Positions 24,100 to 33,675 are shown, counted from the first letter of the stretch. The stretch: DNA of 64,000 nucleotides from Enterobacter huaxiensis (GCF_003594935.2 NZ_CP043342.1:2356001-2420000), one strand, 5' to 3'. Program-made: numbers and translations. Notes: a model not told the origin generated them from the letters alone.

Positions 24100-25073
24100 G
24101 GCGGGTATAGCGCCGTGAGATCGCCGCCAAGGCGGCGGTCTTTCAGCGGACGCTGCGCATCCCGCATCGATATCGTGACGTTGTCACATTTCACCAGCGT
24201 GCAGTACGGCGCCAGCCACTGAAGATCGTGATTATCGTGGCGCAATACGTACGAGGCAAGCCTCTGCAAGGCCCGGTCGTGTTCGGCTAACAGGTTAACG
24301 CGGTTAGCCTGGGCAAAGCTCGCCATCATCACTAAAGGCTGTAGCGCATAATTATGATAGGCCACGGCGCGCTCGCGCCGCTTGCGCTCGTTCGGTAGCG
24401 TGCCGTCGTGGCCAATCTGTCCGGCAGCAATCCGATACTCTTTCACCGACCAGTTAAACAGATCTCGCCGGTTAAGCGCCACGGACGTCGCCATCACCGA
24501 CCAGGCCGCCCAATAGCTGTGGTTATTGGTTTCTGCCAGCGGCAGCCCGTCCCAGTCTTTGACCACCTGCTCGGCCAGCAGCCCGAGCCAGCGTTCGACG
24601 CTCGCCGCCTCGCCGGCCGGTTTTCCGGGCATAAACTTCAGCTCCAGCCAGCCGGTTGCCAGCTTGGCAAGCGCCCATTTGCGCATCGAACGCCCGGTAT
24701 GGTTAGCCTGCGTGGAGGAGAGGGCGTTCGCGTCGGCCCAGCGCTGATAGCCTGACACAATGCACCTCAACGTCAGGGGATCGCCGCTTCGCTTATATCG
24801 CCAGATCATCTGCGAGATGCCGCGTTCAAAGTCGGTTATCGATTTCGTTTCTGCGCGATAAGCCTGCTCCGCTTCAGGATTAAGCGTGGCGCGGGCGCTG
24901 TCCGAACCCTCATATTTGCTGTGAAACTCGAGGGAAGCGGTGTAAGGCGCAGGCAGGTTAACGCACCTTCCCCGTTCGGTGTGCGGGAGGGCCCGGGTAA
25001 ATCCTGCGGGAGGCACAAGCTGTGCCGCACAGGCCAGCGCCGGTGAGCACAGCAGGATCAATAAAATGCGCAT
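24096..25073 (-). CDS. algL: Alginate lyase, PL5 (AlgL-like)
   Basis: A 325-residue exported protein that resembles AlgL of Pseudomonas along most of its length. Signal peptide about 1-17 (MRILLILLCSPALACAA). Conserved segments: YTASLEFHSKYEGSDSARAT with Lys53, NHTGRSMRKWALAKLATGWL, TNNHSYWAAWSVMAT with His185, and KRRERAVAYHNYAL with Arg232 and Tyr239 in the spacing of the catalytic pair. PL5 enzymes cleave mannuronate linkages in alginate by beta-elimination in the periplasm. The start shares one base with the ddpF stop, so it is the last gene of the ddp operon. No alginate synthesis genes are in the window, which makes its place here odd. Confidence 0.85.
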   Translation of the reverse strand: MRILLILLCSPALACAAQLVPPAGFTRALPHTERGRCVNLPAPYTASLEFHSKYEGSDSARATLNPEAEQAYRAETKSITDFERGISQMIWRYKRSGDPLTLRCIVSGYQRWADANALSSTQANHTGRSMRKWALAKLATGWLELKFMPGKPAGEAASVERWLGLLAEQVVKDWDGLPLAETNNHSYWAAWSVMATSVALNRRDLFNWSVKEYRIAAGQIGHDGTLPNERKRRERAVAYHNYALQPLVMMASFAQANRVNLLAEHDRALQRLASYVLRHDNHDLQWLAPYCTLVKCDNVTISMRDAQRPLKDRRLGGDLTALYPP

Positions 25074-26002
25074 CAGCCGACTTTACGCCAGCAGCGAACG
25101 TCGCGTCCATCGGCCGTGTGCTGTAGCACCTGCGGGATCTCGCACCCCTGTCCTGCCAGCGGGCAGCGGTCGCGGAAAAAACAGCCGGCGGGCAGGCGTC
25201 TGTTCCCCGGCAGATCCGTTTTGCGCAGCGCCAGCCCCTCATCCAGCGGCTGGCCGGTTCTGGGAACGGAATCGAGCAAGAGCTGCGTGTAAGGATGGCG
25301 CGGCTGAACCAGAACCTGGGCGGCGGTGCCCAGCTCAACAATCTGACCGAGATACATCACCGCCACGCGATCGCTCATGTGCCTCACCACCGAGACGTTG
25401 TGGGAGATCAGCACGTAGGTGAGGTTGCGCTGCTGCTGGAGCGTCACCAGCAGGTTGAGGATCTGCGCCTGCACGGAGATATCCAGCGCGCTGGTCGGTT
25501 CATCCAGCACGATGATGTCCGGGTCAGACGACAGCGCCCGGGCGATGGCAATGCGCTGGCGCTGGCCGCCGGAAAACGCGTGCGGCAGGCGGTCGAGATA
25601 CTCCGGGCGGATCCCGACAAGCTGCGCCAGGCTTTCCGCGAGCCGGCGGCGCTCGCGCTCACCGCTGCGTTTTTGTACCCATACCGGCTCGGTGATAATC
25701 CGCCAGACCGGCAGGCGCGGGTCAAGCGAGGAGAGCGGATCCTGAAACACCATCTGCATCCCGCCTGCATGCTGCGTTCGCTGGCAGGCCCCGGCGCTCG
25801 GTTTGAGCATCCCCATTAGCAGCTGCGCCAGCGTGCTTTTTCCGCAGCCGGATTCCCCCACAATGCCCAGCGTTTCACCCCGGCGGATCTGCAGGTCCAT
25901 TCCGTTGAGGGCGTGAACCTGTTCCGTTACGCGGCCCAGCCAGTTTTTGCGCGCGGGAAAATTCACGTGCACGCTATCGAGTTCCAGCAGGACATCAGAC
26001 AT
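25073..26002 (-). CDS. ddpF: D-Ala-D-Ala importer ATPase DdpF
   Basis: A 309-residue ABC ATPase of the OppF/DppF type matching E. coli DdpF in length. Walker A GESGCGKST, signature FSGGQRQR, Walker B IIVLDEPTSALD, and the C-terminal oligopeptide-transporter extension with the cysteines of CFFRDRCPLAGQGCE. I start it at 26002 (MSDVLLELDSV), which overlaps the ddpD stop by eight bases; a longer frame to 26053 lies wholly in ddpD. Confidence 0.92.
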   Translation of the reverse strand: MSDVLLELDSVHVNFPARKNWLGRVTEQVHALNGMDLQIRRGETLGIVGESGCGKSTLAQLLMGMLKPSAGACQRTQHAGGMQMVFQDPLSSLDPRLPVWRIITEPVWVQKRSGERERRRLAESLAQLVGIRPEYLDRLPHAFSGGQRQRIAIARALSSDPDIIVLDEPTSALDISVQAQILNLLVTLQQQRNLTYVLISHNVSVVRHMSDRVAVMYLGQIVELGTAAQVLVQPRHPYTQLLLDSVPRTGQPLDEGLALRKTDLPGNRRLPAGCFFRDRCPLAGQGCEIPQVLQHTADGRDVRCWRKVG

Positions 26003-26984
26003 GGTGTTCCTCCCGTTGTGGATACCAGCAGGCGGCCCGTTGGCCGTCCGCACCGTTGGGCATTAATCGCGGCGTTTCACCGCATTTCGCACCCGCAGCG
26101 AAGCAGCGTTCGCGAAAGGCGCAGCCGCGCGGAAGCTGGCTGAGGTTGGGCACCGTACCGGGAATAGCCGGCAGCGCGGCGCGCGGCTCGCCGTTTTCCG
26201 GCGCGCACTGCAGCAGGCCGATGGAATAGGGATGAACCGGATGGTGGATCAGGGTCTGCGTGCTGCCGCTTTCAATCACGCTTCCCGCGTACATCACGTA
26301 CATCCGGTCGCAAAGCTGTGAAACAACCGCCATATCGTGGCTGATAAACAGCACCGACGTCCCGCTGGCGCGGGCTTTATGCTTAAGCAAACGCAGGACC
26401 TGTAGCTGCACGGTCACGTCCAGCGCCGTCGTTGGTTCATCCGCAATAATCAGCTCTGGCTCGCAGGAGAACGCGAGAGCGATCATCACCCGCTGGCGCA
26501 TCCCGCCGGAAAGCTCAAACGGATAGCGATCCATCACCTCTGCCGCGTCCGGGATCTGCATCTCCTCCAGCAGGCTAATGGCCTTTTGCTGCGCGTCCCG
26601 GCGGGAGAGCGGCTGGTGCTGGCGGATCACCTCAACCATCTGCTTACCGATGCGCCGCGTAGGGTTAAGCGCCGTCATCGGCTCCTGAAAAATCATCGCC
26701 ACTTTTGCGCCTCGCCACTGGCGGAGCTGTTTCTCCGTGGCGTTCAGCACGTCTTCACCCAGCAGCGTGACCTGCCCGTGGTGAACCCGGTAGCTTCCTT
26801 CCGGCAGCAGGCGCATGGCCAGCATCGCCGTGACTGACTTCCCCGAGCCGGATTCGCCCACCACGCCGACAATTTCGCCCCGCTTAATCTCCAGCGAAAC
26901 GTGGTTGAGCGCGTGGACGTCACCGCGATAAATCGGGAAGCTCAGGTGTAAATCTTCAATGGTTAATACCGAATCACTCATCAT
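25995..26984 (-). CDS. ddpD: D-Ala-D-Ala importer ATPase DdpD
   Basis: A 329-residue ABC ATPase of the OppD/DppD type, one residue longer than E. coli DdpD. Walker A GESGSGKSV, signature LSGGMRQR, Walker B LIIADEPTTALD, C-terminal cysteine cluster RGCAFRERCFAAGAKC. Works with DdpF to drive import through DdpB and DdpC. It overlaps ddpC by four bases. Confidence 0.93.
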   Translation of the reverse strand: MMSDSVLTIEDLHLSFPIYRGDVHALNHVSLEIKRGEIVGVVGESGSGKSVTAMLAMRLLPEGSYRVHHGQVTLLGEDVLNATEKQLRQWRGAKVAMIFQEPMTALNPTRRIGKQMVEVIRQHQPLSRRDAQQKAISLLEEMQIPDAAEVMDRYPFELSGGMRQRVMIALAFSCEPELIIADEPTTALDVTVQLQVLRLLKHKARASGTSVLFISHDMAVVSQLCDRMYVMYAGSVIESGSTQTLIHHPVHPYSIGLLQCAPENGEPRAALPAIPGTVPNLSQLPRGCAFRERCFAAGAKCGETPRLMPNGADGQRAACWYPQREEHHV

Positions 26985-27874
26985 TGTCTTCCCCCTGATT
27001 TCGGGTCCAGCAGGTCGCGGATGCCGTCACCAAATAAGTTAAAACCGACGGCGGTGATGAGGATGGCCGCGCCGGGGAAGGCGCAGTACCACCACTGGTC
27101 AAGCACGTAGTTGCGTCCGACAGCGACCATCGCGCCCCATTCTGCGGTGGGCTGCTGGGCGCCGAGGCCGATAAACCCCAGCGTGGCGGCCATTAATATG
27201 GCGCTGCCGATATCCAGCGAGGCCTGCACAATCAGCGGCGGCAGGGCGTTGCGCAGGATGTGCCAGCTGATCAAATGCCACCGCGAGGCGCCAAAGGTGC
27301 GCGCGGCCTGCACGTAGGTAAACTGACGCACCACCAGCGTTTGCCCACGCGCCAGGCGGACGTAAAAGGGGATGCGCACAATGGCAATTGCCAGCATGGC
27401 GTTGAACAGGCTCGGGCCCAGCGCGGCCGCCAGCGCCATGGTCAGTACCAGCGAGGGGATAGAGAGCATAATGTCCATTATCCGCATAATCATGGCGTCA
27501 CCGCGCCCGCCCAGCACGCCGGACAGACACCCCAGCAGCGAACCGATCCCGCCTGCAATCGCCACTACCGCCAGCCCGGCGGTGATGGACTGCTGGCTGC
27601 CGACCAGCACCCGGCTAAACAGATCGCGCCCGACCTCATCGGTGCCAAACCAGTGCTGAGCGGAAGGCGCCTGCAGCCGGGCGGTCAGATCCAGCGCGTT
27701 TGGGTCGTGCGGGACGATCCACGGCGAAGTGACCATCAGCAGCAGCATCAGGATCATAATAACGCCGCCAACCAGCGTGAGCGGGCTCTTGCGCAGCATC
27801 CAGAACAGCTTTGCCCAGTCGATGCGCGGTTTTTCGGTCTTTTCGGGGACGGGCGTTTCCTGAGTCAGCATCAT
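26981..27874 (-). CDS. ddpC: D-Ala-D-Ala importer permease DdpC
   Basis: A 297-residue permease of the DppC type with a cytoplasmic N-terminal tail, first helix near residue 35, the periplasmic segment HWFGTDEVGRDLFSRVLVGS, and the EAA loop QAARTFGASRWHLISWHIL. Four-base overlaps with ddpB and ddpD on either side. Confidence 0.92.
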   Translation of the reverse strand: MMLTQETPVPEKTEKPRIDWAKLFWMLRKSPLTLVGGVIMILMLLLMVTSPWIVPHDPNALDLTARLQAPSAQHWFGTDEVGRDLFSRVLVGSQQSITAGLAVVAIAGGIGSLLGCLSGVLGGRGDAMIMRIMDIMLSIPSLVLTMALAAALGPSLFNAMLAIAIVRIPFYVRLARGQTLVVRQFTYVQAARTFGASRWHLISWHILRNALPPLIVQASLDIGSAILMAATLGFIGLGAQQPTAEWGAMVAVGRNYVLDQWWYCAFPGAAILITAVGFNLFGDGIRDLLDPKSGGRQ

Positions 27875-28893
27875 TCGGCACCTCCGCGCCCGATTCGCGG
27901 GTCAATCCACAGATACAGCAGATCGACCACCAGGTTAACAAACACGTAGGCCAGCGAAACCACCACCGCAAAGCCCATGACGGCAGGAAAATCGAGTGCC
28001 TGAATAGAGGTCACCACCCAGGCGCCCATTCCCGGCCAGGCGAAAACGGTCTCGGTCAGTACCGCGCCGTAGAGGAGGTCGCCCAGCGCCAGCCCGAGAA
28101 CGGTAATCGAGGGGATCATCGCGTTCGGCAGGGCGTAGCGCAGGACGATATACCAGCCCGGCAGGCCGCTGGCGCGGGCGGTGCGGATGTAGTCCTCGCT
28201 GAGCTGCTCCAGCATCGCCGAGCGTACCTGACGCGCGACAATGCCAAGATGCACAAACGCCAGCGTTAGCGAGGGTAAAATCAGGTGCTGCACGGCGTTA
28301 AAGAAGACCTCGCCGTTGCCTTCCAGCAGGGCATCAACCATATAAAAGCCGGTAACGTGGGCGGGTGGGTCGAGCCAGTCGTCCAGCCTGCCGCCGCCCG
28401 GCAGGATCTGCAGCTGCCCGTAGAACAGGACGATGACCCCCAGCCCCAGCCAGAAGGCAGGCGTGGAGATCCCGGTCATCGCCATGAGCCGGACCAGGTG
28501 ATCGAGCCAGCGGTTGCGGTAGACCGCCGACAGTATGCCCAGCGGAACGCCAATCACCAGCGCCAGCAGCAGGGAGCAAAACGCCAGCTCGAGCGTCGCG
28601 GGGAAAAAGGCCTTCAAATCTTCCGCAACCGGACGACCGGTGCGGATAGAGGTTCCAAAATCACCGTGGGCAAGCGCCTCAACGTAGCGGCCAAACTGAA
28701 CATAGAGCGGCTGATCCAGCCCCAGCTGCTGGCGGATGCTCTGCACAATTTCATCGCTGGCGCGGTCGCCGGCTAAAAGACGCGCCGGATCGCCGGGGAT
28801 CATGTGTGAAATAATAAAAGTAATGATACAGACACCTGCCACTACCAGGAATAACCCCCAGCAGCGCTGGCGCACAATGCTCCAGAACGTCAT
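27871..28893 (-). CDS. ddpB: D-Ala-D-Ala importer permease DdpB
   Basis: A 340-residue DppB-type permease: N-terminal helix LFLVVAGVCIITFIISHMIPG, large periplasmic loop, EAA loop TARASGLPGWYIVLRYALPN. Length matches E. coli DdpB. The gene begins 22 bases after ddpA. Confidence 0.92.
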   Translation of the reverse strand: MTFWSIVRQRCWGLFLVVAGVCIITFIISHMIPGDPARLLAGDRASDEIVQSIRQQLGLDQPLYVQFGRYVEALAHGDFGTSIRTGRPVAEDLKAFFPATLELAFCSLLLALVIGVPLGILSAVYRNRWLDHLVRLMAMTGISTPAFWLGLGVIVLFYGQLQILPGGGRLDDWLDPPAHVTGFYMVDALLEGNGEVFFNAVQHLILPSLTLAFVHLGIVARQVRSAMLEQLSEDYIRTARASGLPGWYIVLRYALPNAMIPSITVLGLALGDLLYGAVLTETVFAWPGMGAWVVTSIQALDFPAVMGFAVVVSLAYVFVNLVVDLLYLWIDPRIGRGGAE

Positions 28894-28915
28894 ACGCTTT
28901 CCCCCGGCGAAATCA

Positions 28916-30448
28916 TTATTTACTCATGGTCGCGATGTTGAACACCTGCTCGAGCATGGGGTTAAAGGTGAAGCCTTTGACCTCTTTGTTCATCGCCAGC
29001 TGGTAGTTTTTCTGGAACAGATAAACGTAGGCCGCCTCGTCGATTACCACTTTCTGAGCCTGCTGATAATCCTTCGTGCGCTCCGTCTGATCGGTGGTTT
29101 TCAGCGCCGCCCGCAGCAGGGCATCGACATCGCTGTTTTCATAGAACGCGCGGTTACCCGGCAGGCCTTTTTTGTCCGACTCAAACCAGTAGTTCATGAA
29201 CATGTACGGATCGGCAAAGTCCGGGCTCCAGTTACCGATGGCGATGTCGTAATCGCCTTTACCTACCCGGTCGCGCATGGTGGCGTTCGCCAGTTTTTCC
29301 AGCTTGACGCTAATGCCGAGCTTGCCGAGGCTGGCCTGGGTGGAAAGGGCGATGGGCTCCCAGTTAGGATCGTTGTCGGAGTAGAGGAAGGTCAGGCTGG
29401 CCGGTTTATCTTTGACCTTCTCCAGCGCCGCTTTGGCTTTGGCCTCATCGTAGCTGTACTGCATTGCGCTGGCATCGAAGCCCCACATGCCGTCCGGGAT
29501 CGGGCCGCGCATCTGCTTGCCGTTGCCGCTGAGTATGCCTTTCACCATGCCCTCATAGTCCGTCGCCCAGGAGACCGCGCGGCGCAAATCGACCTGATTC
29601 ATCGGCGCTTTGCCGTTGTTGAGGTACAGGTAGGTCACGCGCAGGGAGGGGTATTCTGCAACTGCCACCTTGCCTTCCTGCTTCAGGGCGGAAAGCTGAT
29701 CCACCGGCAGAGAATCGGCAATGTCCAGATCCCCACGAGAAAGCTGCAGGCGCCGCGACGCGCTCTCGCCGATGATTTTTACCGTAACGCGCTTGAAGTG
29801 CGGCTTGTCGCCCGGCCAGTGCGGGTTAGGCACCAGCACCAGCTGTTGCCCCTTTTGCCAGCTTTTCAGCATAAACGGCCCGGAACCGGCGGTATGCTGT
29901 GCCAGATAGCCGCGCGCATCGTCGGCGGCGTTGGCCTTCAGCACCGCCGGGTTAATGATGGAGGCGCCGTCGTTCGCCAGCGTGTAAAGGAAGGGGGCAA
30001 ACGGCTGGCTGAGGGTAAATTTCACCGTGCGGTCATCCACCGCCTCAATCCTGAGATCTTTCGGAAACGCTTCCGACGGCCCCTGGCCGATTTTCAGCAG
30101 GCGCTCAAACGAGAGCTTGACCGCCTCGGCGGTGACCGGGGTGCCGTCGGAGAATGTTGCGTTATCCGTCAGGGTAAAGGTCCACTCCTTCTGGTCTTCG
30201 GACGCTTTCCAGCCCGTCGACAAATCCCCCTCGACCTCGGTGGTGCCCGGCTTGTACTTCACCAGACGCTGATAGGACGGGTAGGTCACCGTCCAGTCGT
30301 TGTTATCGATGGTTACCGCCGGGTCGAGCGTTTGCGGATCTGCCGCTTTGCCGATCGCCAGCATGTCTTTCGGGACGGCAGCCAGCGCAGCCGGGGCGCT
30401 CAGCGCCAGCGTGGCGGCAATCAGGGACGTAAGAAGCGTTGTTTTCAT
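28916..30448 (-). CDS. ddpA: D-Ala-D-Ala periplasmic binding protein DdpA
   Basis: A 510-residue family 5 binding protein. Signal peptide about 1-23 (LIAATLALSAPAALA). Mature N-terminal lobe has LAIGKAADPQTLDPAV and FSDGTPVTAEAVKLSFERLL. It delivers D-Ala-D-Ala or related dipeptides to DdpBCDF. It follows ddpX by 15 bases on the same strand; a strong codon and length match to E. coli DdpA supports the assignment. Confidence 0.92.
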   Translation of the reverse strand: MKTTLLTSLIAATLALSAPAALAAVPKDMLAIGKAADPQTLDPAVTIDNNDWTVTYPSYQRLVKYKPGTTEVEGDLSTGWKASEDQKEWTFTLTDNATFSDGTPVTAEAVKLSFERLLKIGQGPSEAFPKDLRIEAVDDRTVKFTLSQPFAPFLYTLANDGASIINPAVLKANAADDARGYLAQHTAGSGPFMLKSWQKGQQLVLVPNPHWPGDKPHFKRVTVKIIGESASRRLQLSRGDLDIADSLPVDQLSALKQEGKVAVAEYPSLRVTYLYLNNGKAPMNQVDLRRAVSWATDYEGMVKGILSGNGKQMRGPIPDGMWGFDASAMQYSYDEAKAKAALEKVKDKPASLTFLYSDNDPNWEPIALSTQASLGKLGISVKLEKLANATMRDRVGKGDYDIAIGNWSPDFADPYMFMNYWFESDKKGLPGNRAFYENSDVDALLRAALKTTDQTERTKDYQQAQKVVIDEAAYVYLFQKNYQLAMNKEVKGFTFNPMLEQVFNIATMSK

Positions 30449-30463
30449 GGCAGTGCTCCAGAG

Positions 30464-31039
30464 TTAAAGGGACGTGTGCGTCAGGGGAAAACAGTCGAAA
30501 CGATCGTCAAGAAGGGGGTAGCTCGCCGCCTGGGGCAGTTCGAAATGCCACCATTCGCTGCCGATCCCCACAAAGCCCCCGCCAAACATAATGGCGTTGA
30601 GCAGCAGGCGGTTACGCTGGGCATGGGGAGGAACGGAGGGATGGTAGGGATGAGAGCGATCGTGCATTTCATCAAACCCGGCCCCCATATCCAGCACGTT
30701 GTTGTCGTCATCCATCAGCGTCACGTCGATGGCGGTCCCGCGGCTGTGATTGGAGCCGATGGCCACGTCGACCACGTATTCCGGGTTCGGGCAGGCGTCC
30801 CAGAGCTGCGCCTGCGCCTGCTGCGGGCGATAGGCGTCGTACACCACCAGCTTCAGGCCTGCCAGCGTTGCGATGCCGATGGCTTTCGCCAGCGCGGTAG
30901 CGGCATCGGTATGCAGCAGACACCGGGCCTCCTGATAAATTGGCCGACCGGTGATGTTGTCAGCGGTGGCGTATTTGAGGTCGATATGCAGCGTGGGAAA
31001 GGTTTTTGCCACGTCTATCAGTTCACTCTCATCGGGCAT
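30464..31039 (-). CDS. ddpX: D-alanyl-D-alanine dipeptidase DdpX (VanX family)
   Basis: A 191-residue cytoplasmic zinc dipeptidase. Zinc ligands His98 and Asp105 in SNHSRGTAID and His165 in SEWWHFE, general base Glu162, and Arg71 in YDAYRPQQ are all in place. It hydrolyses D-Ala-D-Ala taken up by the Ddp transporter so that cell-wall-derived D-alanine can be used. It is closely similar to E. coli DdpX. First enzyme gene of the operon, 12 bases after the regulator. Confidence 0.94.
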   Translation of the reverse strand: MPDESELIDVAKTFPTLHIDLKYATADNITGRPIYQEARCLLHTDAATALAKAIGIATLAGLKLVVYDAYRPQQAQAQLWDACPNPEYVVDVAIGSNHSRGTAIDVTLMDDDNNVLDMGAGFDEMHDRSHPYHPSVPPHAQRNRLLLNAIMFGGGFVGIGSEWWHFELPQAASYPLLDDRFDCFPLTHTSL

Positions 31040-31051
31040 AGCTGCGCTCCT

Positions 31052-31906
31052 TTAGCGTTCGAATTGACCAAACTCTTGCTGTAGTTGTCGGTTTACCGCC
31101 AGGCGGTCAGGCAGGGCATCGCCCAATGCTTCAACTACGCCCGACAGCAGCAGGTTGAACAGGCAGCTCACCGGGGCCAGCGAATCCCAGAAATGGCCGG
31201 TATCGGTTTTAACCTGTAATAAATCAAGGGGGTAATCCCGCGCCCATGGACACCAGATATCGGTGATCAGCGCCATTTGAACCCCTTTCTCCGTCGCCAC
31301 CCGGCAGTACTGGCGGGCAATGGCGGAGTACGCGCGGGTATCCGTCAGAACGACATAGGGATGCGCAAAACCGGAGTTCAGCGACTCTACCCAGCTCCCG
31401 GACAGCCCTTCGGAGTAGCTGACGCGAGGGCGCAGATATTCAAGATGGCTGAAGAACGCGTTGGCTATGCCGCGCGTTGACTGAATACCGAGCACGAAGA
31501 CGGCATCCGCATGCGTCAGCCGATGGACAACCCGTCGAAATATGTCGCTTTGCGCCAGCTGATAAACATCCGTAATCGCCTCCACCTCCAGCGATAGGGA
31601 GTGCTGAACGCGGCCTGACAACGGCTGCTGCTGTTGCCAGGAATCAAGGCGGTCGTTCATGCCCCAGGGCTGATACGGATCGCGTAGGCTTTTCTTGGCA
31701 TCGTCAAGATTGCGGTATCCCAGCCTGCGCAGGAATCGCCCGACCGTAATCCCGCTGGTGCCGGTTGCCAGCGCCACGCTTTCTGCCGTCTCGAAGGGGA
31801 TCTGCCCGGCATGCGCCAGCATCCAGCTCGCCACGCGTTTTTCAGTGGGCGTGAGCTGGCTGAACGTCGCTTCGATACGCCGCAACATTTCGGGTTGTGA
31901 TGTCAT
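31052..31906 (-). CDS. MurR/RpiR-family regulator at the head of the ddp operon
   Basis: A 284-residue RpiR-type protein: N-terminal HTH_6 domain (about 1-77, LTPTEKRVASWMLAH and ALATGTSGITVGRFLRRLG) and a C-terminal SIS sugar-phosphate-type domain (HADAVFVLGIQSTRGIANAF). It is the first gene of the minus-strand series ending at algL and lies only 12 bases from ddpX. It probably senses a cell-wall-derived ligand and controls ddp; both points are inference. E. coli K-12 ddp, as I recall it, lacks such an adjacent regulator. Confidence 0.85.
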   Translation of the reverse strand: MTSQPEMLRRIEATFSQLTPTEKRVASWMLAHAGQIPFETAESVALATGTSGITVGRFLRRLGYRNLDDAKKSLRDPYQPWGMNDRLDSWQQQQPLSGRVQHSLSLEVEAITDVYQLAQSDIFRRVVHRLTHADAVFVLGIQSTRGIANAFFSHLEYLRPRVSYSEGLSGSWVESLNSGFAHPYVVLTDTRAYSAIARQYCRVATEKGVQMALITDIWCPWARDYPLDLLQVKTDTGHFWDSLAPVSCLFNLLLSGVVEALGDALPDRLAVNRQLQQEFGQFER

Positions 31907-32172
31907 ACCGCCTCGCTGTTAACTGGCTGTCAAATGCCGGATTTCTGTTATGTGATTAACAATGCAGGACGCGTGCCATGTTGGCAGAGCGGGCTAAACC
32001 CGCTGCGCGGCAAAGTTAATGCAATATTTATTTAACTGATGATCAACATTTGTGCAGCCTGGTTCACTTTTGGTGCACTGTCTAAGGCTGTGCAGGGATA
32101 TTTGATGAATACGCCAGTGCCTTCACATTTTTGTTAAGCTGTAAGCAATGTGAATAAGAAAGGGATATCGGC

Positions 32173-33675
32173 ATGGCGAATTGGCCCTGGCGCGTCAGCG
32201 TGCGCGTCATCGTTCTGGCAAAGAAAATCGCAATGGTGTTGGGGATTATTCTGTTCGTGCTGCTTGCGGTGCGGGTTTATCTCTCCCAGCAGGGCCCGGA
32301 ACTGCATCTCTGGCACACCTGGCGCGCGGACGAGCTGACCGTGCAGGAGATGGATCGCGCGAGCTATGCGCAATACGTCGCCCGCGAGAACGCCATCTTC
32401 AGCGATATGGACGCGGCGGTAACGGCAAAGACGGCAGGGGATGAGCGTACGCCGCTGAACCGGTACTACCGCCAGAGCCTGGTGTGGCCGGGGAAATTCT
32501 CACCCGACGCTAACCGTTCGTTTGTACTGATGCCGGAAGGAACGCCGCGCGGGGCCGTGGTGCTGCTGCACGGGCTAACGGATTCGCCTTACAGCGTTAA
32601 GCATATCGCGCGTGATTATCAGCAGAAGGGATTTGTCGCCGTGGTTCCCCGGCTGCCGGGACACGGGACCGCGCCAGGCGCGCTCACGAATGTTGACTGG
32701 GAGATGTGGCAGGCGGCGACGCGCCTGGCCGTGCGCGAAGCCACCCGTCTGGCGGGAGACGAGGTTCCCCTGCATCTGGTGGGCTATTCCAACGGCGGGG
32801 CGCTGGCGCTGAAATATGCCCTTGACGCGCTCGACTCTCCGACGCTTCGCAAGCCTCAGCAGCTGGTGCTGCTCTCTCCGATGGTGGGTGTTACCGCGTT
32901 CGCTCGCTTTGCCGGCTTTGCCGGGCTGCCCGCCATTTTACCGGCGTTTGCCAAAGCCGCGTGGCTGAACATTGCTCCGGAATATAATCCTTACAAATAT
33001 AACTCGTTCCCGGTCAATGCGGCGCGCCAGTCCTGGCTACTCACGCAGGCGCTGCAGCAGCAGCTTAGCCGGGACGCGCGGGAGAACAAACTCGCCGCGC
33101 TGCCTCCGGTACTGGCGTTCCAGTCGGTGATGGATTCGACCGTCAGCACGCGGGCGGTGGTGACCGAGCTTTTTGACCAGCTCCCGAAAAACGGCAGCGA
33201 ACTGGTGGTGTTTGATATCAATCAGGCCGCCAGTTTCCGCCCGCTGTTTAAACCCTCGTCGTGGACGGCGCTCACCGATCTGCTGCCCGCAGCGCAGCGG
33301 CGCTACGGCGTGACCGTGATTACCAACGCCCGGGCAGACGGTTTCGAGACCGTCGCGAAAATAACCCCTGCAGATTCCACGCAGGAAAAGATCCTGTCGC
33401 TTGAGGTCGCCTACCCGCAGGACGTCTATTCGTTATCGCACGTCGCCGTGCCTTTTCCACCTGATGACGACCTGTATGGCCGAGATCCTCAGATAAAAAA
33501 CCGTTACGGCATCAGCCTCGGCACGATTGCGCTGTGGGGGGAAACCTCCGTGCTGAGCGTGGGAAAAGAGGCCTTGATGCGCGTCACGTCGAACCCCTTT
33601 TACGGCTATATGGTCGAGCGAATAAACGGGCGGATTGACGCAGAGAGCCACGCGGCGAATCATTTGCGGGATTGA
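32173..33675 (+). CDS. Membrane-anchored alpha/beta hydrolase
   Basis: A 500-residue protein with a single N-terminal membrane helix (about 17-35, IAMVLGIILFVLLAVRVYL) and an alpha/beta-hydrolase domain in the periplasm. Oxyanion region VLLHGLTDSPYS near residue 130 and nucleophile elbow GYSNGGA near residue 207. It resembles serine aminopeptidase/lysophospholipase-like S33 proteins. The substrate is unknown. GGGAT before the ATG supports the start. It stands alone, divergent from the ddp regulator and upstream of the BLUF-EAL gene. Confidence 0.78.
   Translation: MANWPWRVSVRVIVLAKKIAMVLGIILFVLLAVRVYLSQQGPELHLWHTWRADELTVQEMDRASYAQYVARENAIFSDMDAAVTAKTAGDERTPLNRYYRQSLVWPGKFSPDANRSFVLMPEGTPRGAVVLLHGLTDSPYSVKHIARDYQQKGFVAVVPRLPGHGTAPGALTNVDWEMWQAATRLAVREATRLAGDEVPLHLVGYSNGGALALKYALDALDSPTLRKPQQLVLLSPMVGVTAFARFAGFAGLPAILPAFAKAAWLNIAPEYNPYKYNSFPVNAARQSWLLTQALQQQLSRDARENKLAALPPVLAFQSVMDSTVSTRAVVTELFDQLPKNGSELVVFDINQAASFRPLFKPSSWTALTDLLPAAQRRYGVTVITNARADGFETVAKITPADSTQEKILSLEVAYPQDVYSLSHVAVPFPPDDDLYGRDPQIKNRYGISLGTIALWGETSVLSVGKEALMRVTSNPFYGYMVERINGRIDAESHAANHLRD

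Noticed and set aside
23918..24135. GC-rich hairpin (CCGCC-AA-GGCGG) just after the SDR gene
   Set aside because: It lies within the algL coding region and could be codon-driven; the following TCTTTC is too weak to call a terminator.
28736..31084. A 782-codon open frame on the plus strand
   Set aside because: It is fully antisense to ddpA, ddpX and the end of the RpiR gene, which are certain; GC-rich codon use leaves long antisense frames. The same holds for frames antisense to the binding-protein gene (8003-9178), scrB (39076-40311) and scrY (36334-37236).
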